Shown here: in pieces, positions 24,760-33,093 of the stretch
Layout: every line of letters begins with the position of its first letter
Numbering within the stretch: position 1 is the stretch's first letter
Source: an uncultured Marvinbryantia sp.
GTDB lineage: Bacteria; Bacillota; Clostridia; Lachnospirales; Lachnospiraceae
Assembly (NCBI GenBank): GCA_934408725.1
Contig: CAKRVB010000008.1
Span: 1-64,000 of the forward strand
DNA length: 64,000 nt
Direction of reading: 5' to 3'
Translations under genes and position numbers: made by a program
Notes under the pieces: generated by a model
The model's input: only the letters and a program-made list of their open reading frames with translations
The model's database searches: none
What the model was told of the DNA's origin: nothing

Positions 24760-25836
24760 ATGAAGAAGAAAAGTTTTATCATACCAGCACTTCTTGCATG
24801 CATGATTTTCACAGGATGTGGAAAGAAGGCAGCTGAGACAGAAGCTCCCACAGAAGCACCGACTGAGGCTGTGACCACAGAAGCAGCTACAGAAACGGAA
24901 CCGGTGACGGAAGCACAGACAGAGACCGAAACAGAAAAAGAAGACAGCATGAACCGTACAAGATCCCTGAAAGGTCTGGTTGTATCCTCAGATGCCAGCC
25001 AGCTGACGATTCAGACCGAGAGAGGCAAGCAGCTGCAGTTCTCTCTGACCGGAGCAGATATTCAGGTAACCGGCGGTATCGCAGCAGGCAACAATGTAAC
25101 AGTTCTGTATAAGGGGGCTGTCGATGGCACCGATACAGCAAATGCAAAAGTACTGATGGTAAAAGATCTGGCACAGGGTGAGACACCGGTGACAGAAGGA
25201 GAGCCGATGACAGAAGCAGAAGAAGCCAATCCAGAGGCAGGAGCAGGCACGCTGGAAGGAACGATTTCTGATATCAACCCGGACAGAATCGTGATCCTGG
25301 CTAATGATGGAGATTCTTACTACTTCTCCATTTACGAAGCAGATATCAATCTGACGAATGGTACACAGGTTGGCAATTATGTAACCGTATCCTACAATGG
25401 AGACATCTATGGACCGGAACTGGTGCCGGCTACTTCCATTACGGATGCTCAGGACGAAGCGGATAAAGCACTTTATGGTGGATCCGAGGGAGAAGATTAT
25501 TCCTACATCGGTGGATCTGTAACAGACTGCACAGCAACTACCATTACGATATACACTGACAACGAAGAAGAGATTACACTGGATACCTCCAGTGCAAGAC
25601 AGGTATATCGCAGTGGTTTGACCTATGGTACCTATATTATTGCAGAATACAAGGGAGACGATCCAACAACTGCACAGATGACAGCCGTTTATGACTACAC
25701 CGGAGAAAGCTCTTCTGATGGAAACGAAGACCAGCAGAGTGTCTCTGACGAAGGATCAGATAATGCCAACGCTGCAGCAGAGGAAGGACAGTCAGCTGTA
25801 CAGGTTGAAGGTCAGGAAGACGGACAGGAAGCATAA
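24760..25836 (+). CDS. Lipoprotein with Thr/Glu-rich stalk and three beta repeats
   Basis: A 358-residue exported lipoprotein. The signal peptide ends in FTGC with the lipidated Cys20. A stalk rich in TEAPTEA-like units (about 25-62) is followed by three related segments of about 65-80 residues (starting LKGLVVSSDASQLTI, LEGTISDINPDRIVI and IGGSVTDCTATTITI), each with an alternating beta pattern and an AGNNVTVLYKG / VGNYVTVSYNG / YGTYIIAEYKG core. The tail is acidic and low-complexity. The repeats look like OB- or DUF5666-like barrels; no enzyme motif is seen. It is a surface protein of unknown ligand, monocistronic with its own promoter and terminator. Confidence 0.78.
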   Translation: MKKKSFIIPALLACMIFTGCGKKAAETEAPTEAPTEAVTTEAATETEPVTEAQTETETEKEDSMNRTRSLKGLVVSSDASQLTIQTERGKQLQFSLTGADIQVTGGIAAGNNVTVLYKGAVDGTDTANAKVLMVKDLAQGETPVTEGEPMTEAEEANPEAGAGTLEGTISDINPDRIVILANDGDSYYFSIYEADINLTNGTQVGNYVTVSYNGDIYGPELVPATSITDAQDEADKALYGGSEGEDYSYIGGSVTDCTATTITIYTDNEEEITLDTSSARQVYRSGLTYGTYIIAEYKGDDPTTAQMTAVYDYTGESSSDGNEDQQSVSDEGSDNANAAAEEGQSAVQVEGQEDGQEA

Positions 25837-25857
25837 AGAAAAAAGGTATTTCTAAAA

Positions 25858-25886
25858 AGGCGGTACATGGGGTATCGTCTTTTTTG
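25858..25886 (+). terminator. Terminator of the lipoprotein gene
   Basis: Stem AGGCGGTAC / GTATCGTCT, with G-U pairs, is followed by TTTTTT. Confidence 0.8.
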
Positions 25887-25983
25887 CTTGTATTATCCAG
25901 GGAATTATTTTAAAATAGAGGGAAGATAACTGATCAGGCACAGAACAGTTAAAAAAGAGTTAGATACATGCGAGGTTAAGTAT

Positions 25984-26847
25984 ATGAAGAAGATAGCAGT
26001 CGTAACAGACAGTAACAGCGGAATTACACAGCAGGCAGCGAAAGAATTGGGTGTGTTCGTGCTGCCGATGCCTTTTTATATTAATGAAGAATTGTTTCTG
26101 GAAGATATTACTCTGACACAGGAGGAGTTCTATAAAAGGCTTCTGGAGGATGCAGATATCAGTACTTCTCAGCCCACTCCATTGGATGTGACAGAATTGT
26201 GGGATAAGGTGTTGGAGGAGCACGATGAACTGGTGTACATTCCAATGTCCAGCGGCCTGAGCAATGCCTGTGAGACAGCAATGGCACTGGCCAGAGATTA
26301 CGAGGGTAAAGTCTTCGTGGTAGATAATCAGCGTATTTCCGTAACGCAGAGACAGTCGGTGCTGGATGCTCTGAAGCTGATCTCAGAGGGCAAAGATGGA
26401 GCAGAGGTGAAGCAGATTCTGGAAGAGACGAAGATGTCAGCCAGCATTTATATAACCCTTGAGACTTTGAAATATCTGAAAAAGGGGGGCCGTATTACCC
26501 CGGCTGCAGCTGCTGTTGGAACCATTCTGAATCTGAAGCCAGTGTTGCAGATTCAGGGAGAAAAACTGGATGCTTATTCCAAGTCCAGAGGAAAGATGAA
26601 GGCAAAGAAGATTATGCTGGAAGCCATTCACCATGATTTGGAGACACGATTTGCAGAAGAATGGAAGGCTGGAAAGATGACGATTCAGGCTGCATATACA
26701 GGCAATCTGGAAGAAGCAGAGGAGTGGAAGAAAGAGATCGAAGCAGAATTTCCAGGCGTAGACGTACATATGGATCCATTGTCACTTAGCGTATCATGCC
26801 ATATCGGACACGGTGCGCTGGCCATTACATGCTGTCTGGTACTGTAG
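25984..26847 (+). CDS. DegV family fatty-acid-binding protein
   Basis: A 287-residue DegV protein (FakB-like). Such proteins bind a fatty acid and present it to the FakA kinase for acyl-phosphate formation. Signatures: VVTDSNSGI at the N-terminus, ISTSQPTPLDV, PMSSGLSNACETA, LETLKYLKKGGRITPAAA, and HIGHGALAI near the end. No fakA gene is in the window and firmicute genomes carry several DegV copies, so lipid specificity is unknown. It precedes a polysaccharide deacetylase gene by 30 bases, probably in one transcript. Confidence 0.9.
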   Translation: MKKIAVVTDSNSGITQQAAKELGVFVLPMPFYINEELFLEDITLTQEEFYKRLLEDADISTSQPTPLDVTELWDKVLEEHDELVYIPMSSGLSNACETAMALARDYEGKVFVVDNQRISVTQRQSVLDALKLISEGKDGAEVKQILEETKMSASIYITLETLKYLKKGGRITPAAAAVGTILNLKPVLQIQGEKLDAYSKSRGKMKAKKIMLEAIHHDLETRFAEEWKAGKMTIQAAYTGNLEEAEEWKKEIEAEFPGVDVHMDPLSLSVSCHIGHGALAITCCLVL

Positions 26848-26877
26848 AAAGACAGTTTATAGAATGAGGGGGATGAG

Positions 26878-28209
26878 ATGAAGACATTCAGAAGGATTGG
26901 GGCAATTCTGATGTTGATGATGCTGGTTGTGCTGACACCGGTGCAGGGAGTGCTGGCAAAGACAACAAAAGCGAAGAATACTCCGTTAAAAGATGTCCGT
27001 AAGGCTGTGGAGGCAGAAGGGCAGTGGGAGACAAATTCTAAGGGTGTGCGTTTCCTTACGGCTTCCGGAAAGTATATCAAATCCAGCTGGATCAGATCCG
27101 ATGGCAGTATTTATTATCTGAACAGTCAGGGCTATCGTGCCAGAGGATGGGTACTCTACCGAAAGAACTATTATTATATGGACAAAAACGGTAGAATGTA
27201 TACCGGATGGCTGAAGGATCAATACTATCTGAAGAGAAATGGCATCCGGGCAAAGGGTCTGACGAAGATCGGAAAGAATACGTACTTTTTCAACAGTAAA
27301 ACCGGGAAGAAACAGACCGGCTGGATCACGGTCAAAAAGAAGAAGTATTATTTTCTTCAGGCAACCGGACGAATGGCCAGAGGTGTGTGGGTAAAGGCCG
27401 GAACAGACTGGCTGTATGTGAATGCAGAAGGCGTCTTGCAGAAGAACAGATGGATTACGCTGGGTACCAAGACCTATTACCTGAATAGCAAAGGAGCCAG
27501 GCTGACCGGAGAACAATACATTAAGGGCAAGTGGTATTATTTTGACAGCAGGGGTGTGTACGATCCAAAAGTAAAGCTGACATCAGCGGTGGATCCTTCT
27601 AAGAAGATGGTAGCGCTGACATTTGATGATGGACCGGGCCCCTATACAGACCGATTACTGAGCTGCCTGAAGAAGAACAATGCCAGAGCAACCTTTTTCA
27701 TGGTGGGAACCAGTGTAGATCGGTATAAGAGCACGATTAAGAAGATGGTAAAACAGAAATGTGAACTGGGAAACCATTCTTTTAATCATGCAAATCTGAC
27801 ACAGATATCTACGGCAGCGGTTCAGTCTGAGATGACCAGGACCAGCCAGAAAATAAAGGCGGCCTGTGGAAAGGCGCCAACAGTAGCCAGACTTCCTTAT
27901 GGAGCGGGAAATAATAACAGCAGCGTGCTGAATGCACTTGGACTTCCATCGATCTACTGGTCGATTGATACCAGAGACTGGGCCAATACGGGCAATCCGC
28001 AGCATACAGTAAATGAAGTGCTGAACAATGTACGGGATGGAGATATCATTTTGATGCATGATATTCATCAATCATCGGTACAGGCAGCAGAGACGATCAT
28101 TCCGGCTTTGAAGAAAAAGGGGTATCAGCTGGTAACAGTCAGCGAGCTGGCAAAATATAAAGGAAAGACAAGTCTGAGAACAGGAAAGACTTATTATGAT
28201 TTTAGATGA
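26878..28209 (+). CDS. Secreted polysaccharide deacetylase with cell-wall-binding repeats
   Basis: A 443-residue exported enzyme: signal peptide to about residue 27 (VLA-K), then about seven aromatic-rich repeats of choline-binding type (YYLNSQGYRARGWV, YYMDKNGRMYTGW and similar) over residues 50-230 that should hold it on the wall, then a NodB domain. NodB motifs are TFDDGPG (near residue 247), GNHSFNH (metal His pair), RLPYGAGN, DTRDW and ILMHDIH. It is expected to N-deacetylate peptidoglycan or another surface glycan, which can protect from lysozyme. The next gene overlaps the stop region by only ten bases before its start, suggesting one operon. Confidence 0.92.
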   Translation: MKTFRRIGAILMLMMLVVLTPVQGVLAKTTKAKNTPLKDVRKAVEAEGQWETNSKGVRFLTASGKYIKSSWIRSDGSIYYLNSQGYRARGWVLYRKNYYYMDKNGRMYTGWLKDQYYLKRNGIRAKGLTKIGKNTYFFNSKTGKKQTGWITVKKKKYYFLQATGRMARGVWVKAGTDWLYVNAEGVLQKNRWITLGTKTYYLNSKGARLTGEQYIKGKWYYFDSRGVYDPKVKLTSAVDPSKKMVALTFDDGPGPYTDRLLSCLKKNNARATFFMVGTSVDRYKSTIKKMVKQKCELGNHSFNHANLTQISTAAVQSEMTRTSQKIKAACGKAPTVARLPYGAGNNNSSVLNALGLPSIYWSIDTRDWANTGNPQHTVNEVLNNVRDGDIILMHDIHQSSVQAAETIIPALKKKGYQLVTVSELAKYKGKTSLRTGKTYYDFR

Positions 28210-28219
28210 GGACAGGAAC

Positions 28220-28720
28220 ATGGAACAGAAAAGAGAGATAAATAAAAAACTGAGCTGGGTATTTACGATCCTCTCCATCGGAGAACTGGCAGCAGCCCTG
28301 GCTATTGTGGCTTATGGGCTTTTGAAAGGGCATATGTCAGGCCTGACCTGTAATGTGATTATGGGGGCTGCACTTGGCATTTACTGGCTGCTTGCAGATG
28401 TGGCAGAGCCATTTGCCGTACATCGTTTTGATGGAATTACCCAGGCACAGAAAGAGGCCTATGTGAAGTATATTTTGCTGGATCTGGTGGGCTTTGCAGG
28501 AATCGCTTATTTCCTTTTTGGAGTAGGAGGCAGTACATCTGGCAGCAGTGGTGGAATCTTAGGGGCAGTAGTTTATGTAGTTGTGATGAAGCCAAAACGC
28601 ACTAACCAGCAGATCTTTTACGGATATATTGATCCGGAAGCAGAGCAGACAGAGGAGGAAGAGTCTGAGGAAGAAGCAGTGGAGAATACACTGGAAGAAC
28701 CGGAGAAAGAACAAGAGTAG
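28220..28720 (+). CDS. Small polytopic membrane protein, unknown
   Basis: A 166-residue protein with four probable membrane segments (LSWVFTILSIGELAAALAIVAYGLL, VIMGAALGIYWLLADVAEP, YILLDLVGFAGIAYFLF and ILGAVVYVVVMK) and a strongly acidic cytosolic tail (Glu-rich, last 30 residues). No family is recognised. The ATG at 28220 is used because AGGACAGG precedes it; an earlier in-frame ATG has no site. It sits between two NodB deacetylase genes, suggesting a cell-envelope role. Confidence 0.7.
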   Translation: MEQKREINKKLSWVFTILSIGELAAALAIVAYGLLKGHMSGLTCNVIMGAALGIYWLLADVAEPFAVHRFDGITQAQKEAYVKYILLDLVGFAGIAYFLFGVGGSTSGSSGGILGAVVYVVVMKPKRTNQQIFYGYIDPEAEQTEEEESEEEAVENTLEEPEKEQE

Positions 28721-28799
28721 AGACTGGAAAGTAATCGGTGCGAATAAGAAAAAGAAAAGCGGCATATCATGGGAGTAAGGGATCTCAGGGGAATGCCAT

Positions 28800-29498
28800 A
28801 TGAAGAAGAAAACATACCGGCAGATTTTATATTGTATTTTTCTTGCAGTGCTGATTTTGATGGGACTTTTTCTGAAAAAGAAGTCAGATCGGACACAGGC
28901 TGTGAACAGTCAGAGTGTATTGGCAGTGCAGGCGGAAGAACTTCCGCCAAGAGTGGCGCTTACCTTTGATGATGGTCCACATCGAATTTATACGAGAAAT
29001 CTTCTGGATGGATTAAGAGAACGTGGTGTAAAAGCCACGTTCTTTGTAGTAGGCGAAAATATTCCCGGAAACGAAGATCTGATCCGGCAAATGGAAGAAG
29101 ATGGACATCTGATTGGGAATCATACCTATGATCATGCAGATATCAGTAAAATGAGCGATGAAGAAAATTGCAGAGAACTGCGAAAGACCAGTGAACTGGT
29201 AAAGCAGATCACCGGCCATCAGACGGCCTATGTACGGCCGCCCTTTGGAAACTGGAAGGAAAGCATGGACTGCCGGATATCGATGATTGCTGTGAAGTGG
29301 ACCATTGATACATTGGACTGGAAAAGCAAAAATGTGGAAGAGATTATCCGGAAAGTAATGCAGCAGGTATCCGATCATGATATCATATTGATGCATGATT
29401 ATTATGCCACATCAGTAGAAGCTGCATTTCAGATCGTTGACAGACTGAAGGCAGAAGGATATGAATTTGTGACAGTGGAAGACCTGATATTGACGTAG
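28800..29498 (+). CDS. Membrane-anchored polysaccharide deacetylase (NodB)
   Basis: A 232-residue protein with an N-terminal signal anchor (about 8-26) and a compact NodB domain: TFDDGPH near residue 55-61, GNHTYDH (metal histidines), VRPPFGNW, TIDTLDW and ILMHDYY. This is the PdaA-like length. PdaA enzymes deacetylate muramic acid during spore cortex formation, but without other sporulation genes here the substrate is uncertain. CAGGGGA precedes the ATG. It is the second deacetylase in three genes. Confidence 0.9.
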   Translation: MKKKTYRQILYCIFLAVLILMGLFLKKKSDRTQAVNSQSVLAVQAEELPPRVALTFDDGPHRIYTRNLLDGLRERGVKATFFVVGENIPGNEDLIRQMEEDGHLIGNHTYDHADISKMSDEENCRELRKTSELVKQITGHQTAYVRPPFGNWKESMDCRISMIAVKWTIDTLDWKSKNVEEIIRKVMQQVSDHDIILMHDYYATSVEAAFQIVDRLKAEGYEFVTVEDLILT

Positions 29499-29538
29499 TA
29501 AGATATGATTCGCGAATGAGGAAAGGAGAAGAGTACTC

Positions 29539-30858
29539 ATGGATTTATTTGATTATATGAGAAGCAATACAATGGAAAAAGAAGCACCTCTGGCATCCAG
29601 ACTTCGACCAAGAACGCTGGAAGAAGTAGTGGGACAGCAGGAGATTATCGGAAAGGGCAAGCTGCTTTATCGTGCGATCAAGGCTGATAAGCTGGGCTCT
29701 ATTATCTTTTATGGACCGCCAGGAACCGGAAAGACTACGCTGGCAAAGGTGATTGCCAATACCACCAGTGCAGAATTTACCCAGATTAATGCTACTGTAG
29801 CCGGGAAAAAAGACATGGAAGAAGTGGTGCAGAAGGCGAAAGACAGCATGGGAATGTACGGAAAACGGACGATTCTGTTCGTAGATGAGATCCATCGTTT
29901 TAATAAAGGCCAGCAGGACTATCTGCTTCCGTTTGTGGAAGATGGTACCTTGATTCTGATTGGAGCAACCACAGAAAATCCCTATTTTGAGGTAAACGGA
30001 GCGTTGATTTCCAGATCTGTTGTATTTGAGCTGAAGCCATTGTCCAAAGAGGACATCAAGACATTGATATCCCGAGCTGTTTATGATGTGGAACGAGGCA
30101 TGGGATCTTATGATGCAGTGATTGATGAGACGGCAGCGGACTTCCTGGCAGATATGGCAGATGGAGATGCCAGATCCGCATTAAATGCAGTAGAGCTGGG
30201 GGTATTGACTACCGAACGCAGTGAGGACGGCAAGATTCATCTGACTCTGGATGTTGCGGCGGAATGCATTCAGAAACGAGTGGTACGGTACGATAAAACC
30301 GGGGACAACCATTACGATACCATTTCTGCTTTTATCAAAAGTATGCGTGGATCGGATCCGGATGCAGCGGTGTATTATCTGGCCAGAATGCTGTATGCAG
30401 GGGAAAGTGTCACCTTTATCAGCCGTCGTATTATGATCTGTGCGGCAGAAGATGTGGGAAATGCAGATCCGCAGGCACTTCAGGTAGCGGTAGCAGCGGC
30501 TCAGGCAGTAGAACGGGTTGGTATGCCGGAGGCACAGATCATTCTGTCTCAGGCAGTTCTCTACGTGGCGACGGCGCCAAAGAGCAATTCTGCTACGAAT
30601 GCTATCTTTGAAGCAACTCAGGCAGTTAAGGAATATAAGGCAACTGTACCGGTACATCTTCAGGACTCTCACTACAAGGGAGCAGCCAAACTGGGACATG
30701 GAATCGGATATGAATACGCTCACGATTTTCCGAAGCACTTTTCCAGACAGCAGTATCTGCCGGATGAGATCAAGGATAAAGTCTTTTATCGGGCATCCGA
30801 TAACGGATACGAAAAGCAGATTAAGAAGCATATGGAATGGCTGCATTCGGAAGAGTGA
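29539..30858 (+). CDS. rarA: Replication-associated recombination ATPase RarA/MgsA
   Basis: A 439-residue AAA+ ATPase related to clamp loaders, acting at stalled replication forks. Motifs: LRPRTLEEVVGQ, FYGPPGTGKTTLAKVIA (Walker A near residue 57-64), ILFVDEIHRFNKGQQDYLLP (Walker B and the RarA signature), GATTENPYFEVN (sensor 1), and the C-terminal tetramerisation region YARMLYAGE-like ending HFSRQQYLPDEIK. Length is typical. GGAAAGGAG precedes the ATG. It follows the second deacetylase by 40 bases. Confidence 0.96.
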   Translation: MDLFDYMRSNTMEKEAPLASRLRPRTLEEVVGQQEIIGKGKLLYRAIKADKLGSIIFYGPPGTGKTTLAKVIANTTSAEFTQINATVAGKKDMEEVVQKAKDSMGMYGKRTILFVDEIHRFNKGQQDYLLPFVEDGTLILIGATTENPYFEVNGALISRSVVFELKPLSKEDIKTLISRAVYDVERGMGSYDAVIDETAADFLADMADGDARSALNAVELGVLTTERSEDGKIHLTLDVAAECIQKRVVRYDKTGDNHYDTISAFIKSMRGSDPDAAVYYLARMLYAGESVTFISRRIMICAAEDVGNADPQALQVAVAAAQAVERVGMPEAQIILSQAVLYVATAPKSNSATNAIFEATQAVKEYKATVPVHLQDSHYKGAAKLGHGIGYEYAHDFPKHFSRQQYLPDEIKDKVFYRASDNGYEKQIKKHMEWLHSEE

Positions 30859-30892
30859 GCCAGTGGGGACGGGGAAAAGTGGCTTTTTCAGT

Positions 30893-31456
30893 CTACAGTT
30901 TTAAGATAAATACCGGAATGGGTGGATTGTTTGGACGATTATAGTAACAGGACAGCAGTACCATATACTGCTTTGGATCCAGCTGCTTTAAGTAGTCCAG
31001 GATGGCATCCCGTTCTTCAAATCCGGTATCTCCACCGCTGTAGATACACAGGCTCATCATGCCCTGTTTTTTCAGAAGCGTAAGGCCATCACGGATAGCT
31101 GCAAGACTGGTATCTGCATGAGTGCAGAGCAGGTGGTTACCGCCTGGAAGATAGCCGAAGTTAAACATAATACAGTCTACCGTACCTGCTTCGGCATAGA
31201 GATGCATATTGGCATGGCTCTCCAGAATGGCTGCCCCGATGTCAGAAAATCCGGCGGCAAAGAGCCGTTCATTGGTGGCATCTACGGCAGCCTGCTGAAT
31301 GTCAAAGGCCAGAACCCGGCCACGGCTGCCTGTAAGCTGACATAAAAATTCTGTGTCATTGCCCTTGCCTGCAGTGGCATCGATACAAAAATCTCCCGGG
31401 TGAACATGCTGTTCAAGGAAGTGGTGGCAGAATTCAGTGATCTGGTAATTTTTCAA
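30893..31456 (-). CDS. mnmM: tRNA 5-aminomethyl-2-thiouridine methyltransferase MnmM (YtqB family)
   Basis: A class I SAM-dependent methyltransferase (187 residues) that converts nm5s2U to mnm5s2U at the wobble position of tRNA. Motif I is FCIDATAGKGNDTEFL; also present are VLAFDIQ, CIMFNFGYLPGGNH (characteristic of the YtqB group) and a C-terminal CYYNRPNNPPIPVFILK. The start is a TTG at 31456 with AGAAGG eight bases upstream; a GTG three codons earlier overlaps that ribosome site and is unlikely. The mnmL gene lies divergently next door, whereas B. subtilis has the two in one operon. The assignment to the mnm5s2U pathway follows published work on YtqA/YtqB. Confidence 0.85.
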   Translation of the reverse strand: MKNYQITEFCHHFLEQHVHPGDFCIDATAGKGNDTEFLCQLTGSRGRVLAFDIQQAAVDATNERLFAAGFSDIGAAILESHANMHLYAEAGTVDCIMFNFGYLPGGNHLLCTHADTSLAAIRDGLTLLKKQGMMSLCIYSGGDTGFEERDAILDYLKQLDPKQYMVLLSCYYNRPNNPPIPVFILKL

Positions 31457-31511
31457 AAAAGGCACCTTCTTTCAAAAAATAGTATAATATACGTATGCAA
31501 ATATATCACGC

Positions 31512-31540
31512 TTGCAAGAAAGGTTCAAATACTATATACT
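31512..31540 (+). promoter_or_regulatory. Promoter of the mnmL operon
   Basis: TTGCAA (31512-31517), 17 bp, TATACT (31535-31540). It lies in the 155-bp divergent region shared with mnmM, where TATACT also occurs on the minus strand near 31481-31486. Confidence 0.7.
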
Positions 31541-31611
31541 CAAAATAGTGACGCAAATTTTCTGATATATAGTGTTCCGCTTTTGTAGCGTTTTATATAA
31601 GGAGAGTATTT

Positions 31612-32565
31612 ATGCAGAAAATCTGGGGCGAGAAGCCTTATCGTTCTCTGGACTGGCAACTGAAGAACCAGTTTGGTGAAAAAGTCTATAAACTGGCCTT
31701 GAATGGAGGCATGAGCTGTCCGAACCGGGATGGTAAAGTCGGCAGAGGAGGCTGTATTTTCTGCAGTGAAGGTGGGAGTGGCGATTTTGCTGCGGATGGA
31801 CATCTGTCCGTGGCAGAGCAGATCGCATTCCAGAAAGAGTCCCTTCGGGAGAAGAAGCCGGCAAGGAAATACATTGCTTATTTTCAGGCCTACACCAATA
31901 CGTATGCACCGGTGGAATATCTGAGAAAAATATTCACAGAGGCGATTGCAGATCCGGAAGTAGTCATCCTGTCGGTGGCGACCAGACCAGACTGCCTGCC
32001 GGAGGAGGTACTGGATCTGTTGGCTGAGTTGAATAAACAGAAGCCGGTCTGGATCGAACTGGGCTTGCAGACTATGCATGAAGAGACGGCACAGATGATC
32101 CACAGAGGATATGATCTGGCCTGCTTTGAACGGGCGGTAAAAGAACTTCGAAGACGAGATATCGATGTGATTGTCCATACAATTCTGGGACTGCCGATGG
32201 AAGGTACAAAGGAAGTGCTGAAGACGATCACATATCTGAATCAGATGGATATTCAGGGTATAAAACTGCAATTGTTACATATTCTGAAAGGAACAGAGCT
32301 TGGCCGTATTTATCAGGAGCAGGAAAAGGGAAAAGAAGTCATTCGTCCAATGACGATGGAAGAATATATTGATCTGGTGATCGCATGTGTGGAACATTTG
32401 TCACCGGAGATCACGATACACAGGTTAACCGGAGATGGACCGAAGGATCTTCTGATTGCTCCCTTGTGGAGCAGCAGAAAGCGGACGGTTCTGAATGAAA
32501 TACACAGCGAACTGAAGAAAAGAAATGTCTGGCAGGGAAAGATGCTGGAAAGGAGCGCATTATGA
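31612..32565 (+). CDS. mnmL: Radical SAM protein MnmL (YtqA family, TIGR01212)
   Basis: A 317-residue radical SAM enzyme of the YtqA/YhcC group, shown in Gram-positives to act with MnmM in turning cmnm5s2U into mnm5s2U. The Fe-S cluster motif is GMSCPNRDG followed by GGCIFCSEGG; also diagnostic are YFQAYTNTYAP, SVATRPDCLPEEVL, WIELGLQTMHEE and HTILGLPMEG. GGAGAG precedes the ATG. The downstream gene overlaps by four bases (ATGA), so it heads an operon that runs into a DUF4364 gene and a second radical SAM gene. Chemistry of the step is still not fully resolved in the literature. Confidence 0.88.
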   Translation: MQKIWGEKPYRSLDWQLKNQFGEKVYKLALNGGMSCPNRDGKVGRGGCIFCSEGGSGDFAADGHLSVAEQIAFQKESLREKKPARKYIAYFQAYTNTYAPVEYLRKIFTEAIADPEVVILSVATRPDCLPEEVLDLLAELNKQKPVWIELGLQTMHEETAQMIHRGYDLACFERAVKELRRRDIDVIVHTILGLPMEGTKEVLKTITYLNQMDIQGIKLQLLHILKGTELGRIYQEQEKGKEVIRPMTMEEYIDLVIACVEHLSPEITIHRLTGDGPKDLLIAPLWSSRKRTVLNEIHSELKKRNVWQGKMLERSAL

Positions 32566-33074
32566 AAGAAGTCCATACACTTTACAAACTGATTTTCTTA
32601 TATTTACTGGACAGAGTAGAGTTCCCTCTGACCAATGGACAGATTTGTGCATTTGTGGCAGAAGAACAGTATACGGATTATTTTACGGTTCAGGAGACTC
32701 TGGCGGATATGGTGGAATCAAAGCTTCTGGAAACGGAACTTGTGAGGAACAGCACATTTTACAGCCTGACAGACAGTGGGAAAGAGACTCTGAGCTACTT
32801 TAAGGATGATATCTCCACTGCCATTCGGAAAGATATTGAGAGTTATCTGAAAAAGAATAAAATGAAGCTGCGTGATGAAAATGCAGTTCTGGCAGACTAC
32901 AGCAATCTGGATGAAGGCAGATTTAGTGTGACGCTTCAGATCAAGGAAAAAGATAACTACATTGTAGATATGACATTGGTAGTGCCAGATGAACGGCAGG
33001 CGATTATGCTTTGCGACAACTGGAAGAAAAAAAGTTCAGAGATTTACCGTCATCTGATGAAAGAACTGATGTAG
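32562..33074 (+). CDS. DUF4364 family protein
   Basis: A 170-residue protein of a family found mainly in Clostridia. Its first half is a winged-helix-like unit (LYKLIFLYLLDRVEFPLTNGQICAFV, then YFTVQETLADMVESKLLE, then TFYSLTDSGKETL), and the second half is alpha/beta with no catalytic motif. It may be a regulator, but targets are unknown. It is translationally coupled to mnmL by a 4-base overlap and followed by a radical SAM gene after 19 bases. Confidence 0.85.
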   Translation: MKEVHTLYKLIFLYLLDRVEFPLTNGQICAFVAEEQYTDYFTVQETLADMVESKLLETELVRNSTFYSLTDSGKETLSYFKDDISTAIRKDIESYLKKNKMKLRDENAVLADYSNLDEGRFSVTLQIKEKDNYIVDMTLVVPDERQAIMLCDNWKKKSSEIYRHLMKELM

Positions 33075-33093
33075 GAGAACGGGATAACAAAAA

